Origin: Burkholderiales bacterium
GTDB lineage: Bacteria > Pseudomonadota > Gammaproteobacteria > Burkholderiales > Nitrosomonadaceae
NCBI GenBank assembly: GCA_024235735.1
Contig: JACKLU010000014.1
Coordinates: forward strand, 4,831-68,830
Reading direction: 5' to 3'
DNA length: 64,000 nucleotides
Shown: piece after piece, positions 60,044-64,000 of the stretch
Layout: each line of letters starts with the position of its first letter
Numbering within the stretch: position 1 is the first letter of the stretch
Program-made: the position numbers and the translations under genes
Notes under the pieces: model-generated
Database searches by the model: none
What the model was told of the DNA's origin: nothing
The model's input: the letters and a program-made list of their open reading frames with translations, nothing else

Positions 60044-61354
60044 TTGGAAGACATACCGCTTTATATCTTACTGAGCATATTATTCGTATTATTAATTCTT
60101 TCAGGTTTTTTCTCACTGTCTGAAACCAGCATGATGGCGATCAACCGTTATCGCCTCAAGCATCTGGCCAAGCAGGGGCATCGGGGTGCGCGATTGACGG
60201 TGCGCCTGCTCGACAAAACCGACCGGCTGCTGGGCGTGATCCTGCTGGGCAACAATCTGCTGAACACCGCATCGGCCACATTGGTTGCGGTCATTATCGC
60301 CATGTTGTTCGGTCAAAGCGAACTGGCTTTGCTGCTCGGCACGATTTGCGTCACTTTCGCCATATTGATATTCAGCGAAATCACCCCGAAAGTCATCGCT
60401 GCGGCCTATCCTGAACGTATCGCACTTTTTGCGAGCTATATTCTGACGCCGCTGCTCAAACTGCTCTATCCTGTTGTATGGTTTGTTAATCTGTTTGTTA
60501 CCGGCCTGTTACTGCTGCTGAGGCTCAATCCCCAGAAAGAATCAGCAGCCACACAAACAATCAGTACCGAAGAGCTGCGTACACTCGTACTCGAAGGCGG
60601 TCACTTCATTCAGAAAAAGCACCAGAGCATGCTGTTGAATCTACTTGATCTTGAGACAGTGACCGTCGATGACGTTATTGTCCCGCGCAGCCAGATCGAG
60701 GCGATAGATCTCACCGCCGATGACGAAACAATCCAGCGGCAATTGCTGACTTGCCACCACACACGCCTGCCCGTCTACCATGAACGCATGGAAAATATCG
60801 TCGGCGTCATCCATACGCGCAAAGTATTGAACCACATCAAAAGCGGGCCGATTACCGCAGCCACGCTGGAAAAAATTATGCAGCAACCTTACTTTATACC
60901 GTCCGGAACGCCGCTGTTTACCCAGCTCCAGTTATTCCAGGAAAACCAGAAGCGAATTGGCATGGTTGTCGACGAATATGGCGACTGGATGGGACTGGTC
61001 ACCCTGGAAGACATTCTGGAAGAGATTATCGGTGAATTCACAACGCCCGCCCCCACGCATGTGAGCACCTATGCCCGTCAGGATGACGGCAGTTACCTGA
61101 TCGAAGGCAGCGCGCTACTGCGCGACCTGAATCGCAAGCTTGGCACACAATTTCCGCTCGACGGACCGAAAACACTGAACGGTCTGATTCTCGAATACCT
61201 CAAGGATATCCCGGAAGGCGGCACCGGGCTGAATATCGCCGGTTATTCGATGGAAATTCTGCAAGTTAAAAACCAGGCCGTCAAAACGGTAAAAATACAC
61301 CCCTATTCCACAGCAACGGCGTCATTATCCGAACAGGATTCAGGCCAGAAATGA
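60044..61354 (+). CDS. CorC/HlyC-family (CNNM + CBS) membrane protein
   Basis: 436 residues. N-terminal CNNM/DUF21 membrane domain (about 1-190, with FFSLSETSMMAINRYRL), a CBS pair (about 210-330, VIVPRSQIEAIDL and GMVVDEYGDWMGLVTLEDIL) and a CorC-type C-terminal domain (from about 345, SYLIEGSALLRDLNRKL). The family is implicated in magnesium/cobalt efflux or ion homeostasis. It starts at a TTG with CAGGGGTG upstream. Confidence 0.88.
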   Translation: MEDIPLYILLSILFVLLILSGFFSLSETSMMAINRYRLKHLAKQGHRGARLTVRLLDKTDRLLGVILLGNNLLNTASATLVAVIIAMLFGQSELALLLGTICVTFAILIFSEITPKVIAAAYPERIALFASYILTPLLKLLYPVVWFVNLFVTGLLLLLRLNPQKESAATQTISTEELRTLVLEGGHFIQKKHQSMLLNLLDLETVTVDDVIVPRSQIEAIDLTADDETIQRQLLTCHHTRLPVYHERMENIVGVIHTRKVLNHIKSGPITAATLEKIMQQPYFIPSGTPLFTQLQLFQENQKRIGMVVDEYGDWMGLVTLEDILEEIIGEFTTPAPTHVSTYARQDDGSYLIEGSALLRDLNRKLGTQFPLDGPKTLNGLILEYLKDIPEGGTGLNIAGYSMEILQVKNQAVKTVKIHPYSTATASLSEQDSGQK

Positions 61355-61493
61355 TCCCTGCCACCAGCATGTAGCCAAGCCATACTCAAATAAGATTTTG
61401 ACTTTAACTTCAATTAATTTTAGTTATATCTTCACGTGTTTTATAGTATAAAATTGCTTCAACTTTAATTACAGCCTCAGGTTTCCTTACGCA

Positions 61494-61904
61494 ATGCAGT
61501 CGCAACACTTTTCACTACCGATCCGGGTATATTATCAGGACACTGATGCCGGCGGCGTTGTCTACCACTCAACGCATCTGAACTTCATGGAACGCGCCCG
61601 CTACGAATGGCTGCGCAACATGGGTTTCGATGTGCACGAATTGATCAATATCCATAAACTACAGTTTATGGTACGTTCCATTGAAATCGAATATTTCCGA
61701 CCCGCCATACTGGATGACCTGCTCCACATCAACGTCAATGTCATTGGCATGGGCAGAAGCCGCATATCCATTGCGCAGGAAATACGCCGCGACCAGACGC
61801 GCCTGGTTAACGCCACGGTTCATGTGGTCTGCGTGAGTACAGAAAGCCTGAGACCCATCAGAATTCCACCCCATCTACGAGAAAAAATAGAGACGCCAAC
61901 ATGA
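61494..61904 (+). CDS. ybgC: YbgC, acyl-CoA thioesterase of the Tol-Pal cluster
   Basis: Hot-dog thioesterase acting on acyl-CoA, encoded with tol-pal in most Proteobacteria. 136 residues; YYQDTDAGGVVYHSTHLNFMER contains the catalytic Asp and Tyr region. Overlaps tolQ by 4 bp (ATGA). Confidence 0.93.
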   Translation: MQSQHFSLPIRVYYQDTDAGGVVYHSTHLNFMERARYEWLRNMGFDVHELINIHKLQFMVRSIEIEYFRPAILDDLLHINVNVIGMGRSRISIAQEIRRDQTRLVNATVHVVCVSTESLRPIRIPPHLREKIETPT

Positions 61905-62581
61905 ACACAACCGTAACCGAGGATTTATCGCTTTTTTATCTGATCAGCAGCGCCAGTGTATTTGTCCAGCTGGTCATGCTTCTGCTGCTTCTGGCCTCGT
62001 TGCTGTCGTGGTGGTATATATTCCGGAAGCTATTCGTCCTGCGCGACGCCATCCGGCAAAGCGATGAATTTGAAGATTATTTCTGGCGGGGCGTGGATTT
62101 AAACACGTTATATCAGCGCGCGACCACCTCGCGCTATACCGCAGGCAGCATGGAACGCATTTTCATCTCCGGGTTCGGCGAATTCAGCAAGCATCCGCCG
62201 GGCACCGATGTTGACATGATCATGGAAAGCACGCGCCGCGCAATGCAGGCCACGTATCAACGCGAAATGGACAGACTGGAAACGCATTTGTCCTTTCTGG
62301 CCACGGTAGGTTCGGTAAGTCCCTATATCGGTCTGCTGGGAACAGTATGGGGCATCATGAATTCATTCCGCAGCCTGTCCAGTATTTCCCAGGCCACCAT
62401 CGCGCATGTCGCCCCCGGTATTGCCGAAGCGCTGATTGCGACGGCAATGGGTCTGTTTGCCGCAATTCCGGCGGTCATCGCCTATAATCGCTTTGTCAGC
62501 GATACCGAAAAACTGGCGACCCGGTTTGAGAGCTTCATGGAAGAACTATCCAACATCCTTCAGCGCAGAGCTTCGCACTGA
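61901..62581 (+). CDS. tolQ: TolQ, inner-membrane proton-channel subunit
   Basis: With TolR uses the proton motive force to energise TolA. 226 residues with three helices; FLATVGSVSPYIGLLGTVWG carries the conserved motif of helices II-III, and GLFAAIPAVIAYNRF the third helix. Standard length. Confidence 0.95.
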   Translation: MNTTVTEDLSLFYLISSASVFVQLVMLLLLLASLLSWWYIFRKLFVLRDAIRQSDEFEDYFWRGVDLNTLYQRATTSRYTAGSMERIFISGFGEFSKHPPGTDVDMIMESTRRAMQATYQREMDRLETHLSFLATVGSVSPYIGLLGTVWGIMNSFRSLSSISQATIAHVAPGIAEALIATAMGLFAAIPAVIAYNRFVSDTEKLATRFESFMEELSNILQRRASH

Positions 62582-62608
62582 TCCATACGCATAAGGAATC
62601 CGGTAAAA

Positions 62609-63022
62609 ATGGCCCGCCGCATCAAACGCCAACTCAAGAACGAAATGAACGTGGTGCCCTATATCGATGTCATGCTGGTACTGCTGATCATTTTCATGAT
62701 CACCGCGCCGATGATCAATCCGGCGCAAATCGAGCTGCCGCAGATCGGCAAATCCTCAACAGCACCCGCCGCACCGCTTGAAGTCATCATCAAGGCGGAC
62801 AACAGTCTTGCCTTGCGCGACCGGGCGCAGACCGGCACCGAATCGTTCGTCACGCACCAGCAGCTTGTCGACGCCGTCAAGCGCAAGCAATCGCAAAATG
62901 CGGACCAGCCGGTGGTCATCGCCGCCGACAAAAGCGTGCGTTATGAAGAAGTGATCAAAGTCATGGACATCCTGCAGCAACATCAGGTACAGAAGATCGG
63001 CCTGCTGGCGCAGCCGAAGTAA
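62609..63022 (+). CDS. tolR: TolR, proton-channel stator subunit
   Basis: 137 residues with one N-terminal helix containing the conserved Asp in NVVPYIDVMLVLLIIFMITAP, then a periplasmic ExbD/TolR domain ending QQHQVQKIGLL. Follows tolQ with a 27-bp gap. Confidence 0.95.
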   Translation: MARRIKRQLKNEMNVVPYIDVMLVLLIIFMITAPMINPAQIELPQIGKSSTAPAAPLEVIIKADNSLALRDRAQTGTESFVTHQQLVDAVKRKQSQNADQPVVIAADKSVRYEEVIKVMDILQQHQVQKIGLLAQPK

Positions 63023-63047
63023 TCAGGCCGGGTAGGCTCAAGCCGTT

Positions 63048-64000
63048 ATGAACGCAGGCAAATCACAAAACGCAGCGGAAAAAGAACCGGGTTCACTGCC
63101 GGCGGCGGCGCTGGCCATACTGGTGCATCTGGTATTCATCGGTCTGCTGATCTTCGGTTTTCACTGGAAGGAAACACCCCCGGAAGGCATGATGGTCGAG
63201 CTGTGGCAGGATCTGCCGGTGCAACCCGTAGTGCAGCCACAGCCACCTGTTAAAAGCACGCCACAACCCGCGCCGCCACCGCCACCCAAGCAACCGCCAA
63301 AACCGGCGCCGGAACCCAAACCGGAACCGGAACCCAAGGCAGAACCCAAAACCGCACCCAAACCCGAACCGGTCAAGCCGCAACCCGCTCCACCTAAACG
63401 TCCGGACATCGAAATCAAGGACAAGGAAGCCAAAGCAAAAGCTGAAGCAGAACGGATGCAACGCGAACGGGAAGAACAGAAAAAGCGTGAAATCGAGGAA
63501 CAAAAACGCCGCGAACAGGAAGAACAACGCAAGCGTCAGGAAGAAGAGCAAAAGAAACGTGAACAGGAAACACAGAAAAAGCGTGAGCAGGAAGAACAAA
63601 AAAAGCGCGAAGAAGAAGCATTGAAAAAACGCCAGGAAGAAGAACAAAAACAGCGTGAACGTGAAGAACAAAAGAAACGCGAGCAGGAGGAACAGAAGAA
63701 GCGCGAACAGGAAGCGCAACGTAAACGCGAACAAGAAGAAAACGCGAGACAGGCGGCACAACAGGCTGCTGCGGCAGCGCGGACACAGGTTGCCAGCGAA
63801 ATCGGCAAATATAAAGCAATGATCATGGCCAAAATAAAAAGCCGGATCGTGATGCCGCCCGATCTGCCCGGCAATCCTGCGGTTGAATTCAACGTCACGC
63901 TATTGCCCGGCGGCGACATCCTCGATGTCCGGCTGCGCAAAAGCAGTGGCTATCCAGCGTTTGACAGCGCGGTGGAACGCGCGATACACCTGTCCAAACC
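63048..64000 (+). CDS. tolA: TolA (3' end cut by window edge)
   Basis: Trans-envelope link of Tol-Pal. The visible ~317 codons start MNAGKSQNAAEKEPG, with one anchor helix (AALAILVHLVFIGLLIFGF) and a Pro-rich stretch (about 65-120, PPPPPKQPPKPAP). A long charged coiled-coil made of KKREQEEQ-type repeats (about 125-245) follows, and then the beginning of the TolA/TonB C-terminal domain (AVEFNVTLLPGGDILDVRL). The repeats create spurious long opposite-strand frames. Confidence 0.92.
   Translation, partial: MNAGKSQNAAEKEPGSLPAAALAILVHLVFIGLLIFGFHWKETPPEGMMVELWQDLPVQPVVQPQPPVKSTPQPAPPPPPKQPPKPAPEPKPEPEPKAEPKTAPKPEPVKPQPAPPKRPDIEIKDKEAKAKAEAERMQREREEQKKREIEEQKRREQEEQRKRQEEEQKKREQETQKKREQEEQKKREEEALKKRQEEEQKQREREEQKKREQEEQKKREQEAQRKREQEENARQAAQQAAAAARTQVASEIGKYKAMIMAKIKSRIVMPPDLPGNPAVEFNVTLLPGGDILDVRLRKSSGYPAFDSAVERAIHLSK

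Noticed and set aside
63093..63819. Long minus-strand reading frames opposite tolA (Phe/Leu/Cys/Ser-rich)
   Set aside because: They are mirror images of the Lys/Glu/Gln-rich TolA repeats; composition is not protein-like.

Overview
The window looks like a chromosomal segment of a betaproteobacterial ammonia oxidiser close to Nitrosomonas. The diagnostic block is an amoC-amoA-amoB cluster followed by an AmoD/AmoE-type gene, copC and a copD fusion (about 11.5-17.9 kb, minus strand). The housekeeping blocks also fit a Gram-negative proteobacterium: rpsB-tsf-pyrH-frr-uppS-cdsA-dxr-rseP-bamA-skp-fabZ-rnhB, mutS, ybgC-tolQRA and lptFG. Genus-level placement is inferred from protein recognition only; no rRNA or tRNA gene was recognised.

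Layout. 0-3.5 kb: lptG (cut by the window edge), lptF, a MobA-like nucleotidyltransferase and a GNAT-type protein, all minus. 3.55-4.05 kb: a nest of small mobile repeats, one with perfect terminal repeats and an 8-bp target duplication. 4.07-9.8 kb: a czcCBA-type RND metal efflux operon. 10.4-11.3 kb: a GpsA-like dehydrogenase. 11.5-17.9 kb: the amo/cop cluster. 18.3-20.1 kb: an ArsC/Spx-like protein, a small secreted protein and a periplasmic alpha-carbonic anhydrase. 20.2-26.7 kb: a Na+-translocating NADH:quinone reductase operon nqrABCDEF ending in an apbE-nqrM fusion. 26.8-30 kb: a CBS protein, a wrecked LamG-domain gene and a small lipoprotein. 30-39 kb: outer-membrane and iron-related genes (OprO/P porin, LicD/cytidylyltransferase fusion, small RTX protein, tandem-duplicated secreted protein, TonB-dependent siderophore receptor), with Fur-box-like sequences at three promoters. 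39.2-39.4 kb: a broken VOC gene. 39.6-42.2 kb: mutS. 42.3-54.9 kb: the translation/isoprenoid/envelope cluster. 55.2-57.7 kb: fnr divergent from a HemN homologue. 57.9-59.6 kb: a cytochrome c and a DUF2490 barrel. 60-64 kb: a CorC-type protein and ybgC-tolQ-tolR-tolA (tolA cut by the window edge).

How it works together. Ammonia monooxygenase (AmoCAB) is a membrane copper enzyme; the cop genes and the carbonic anhydrase beside it plausibly handle copper supply, and bicarbonate or pH. Na+-NQR would couple quinone/NADH chemistry to a sodium gradient. The iron block is the usual high-affinity uptake of this haem-rich lifestyle.

Most unusual points. (1) A full-length HemN homologue under a likely FNR site has lost all cysteines of the radical-SAM motif. 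(2) amoB, amoC, amoD, nqrF, nqrA and a LamG gene carry many small indels, whereas amoA and most of the rest of the window are clean. In the amo genes the losses are mostly of one unit from mono- or dinucleotide runs, which points to unpolished consensus in multicopy DNA or, less likely, genuine decay. (3) nqrF has lost its FAD-domain region between two GGC-rich repeats. (4) There are gene fusions: ApbE-NqrM, CopD-cytochrome c-thioredoxin fold, and TPR-LicD-cytidylyltransferase. (5) A tandem-duplicated secreted protein of unknown function is linked to a TonB receptor through Fur-like sites.
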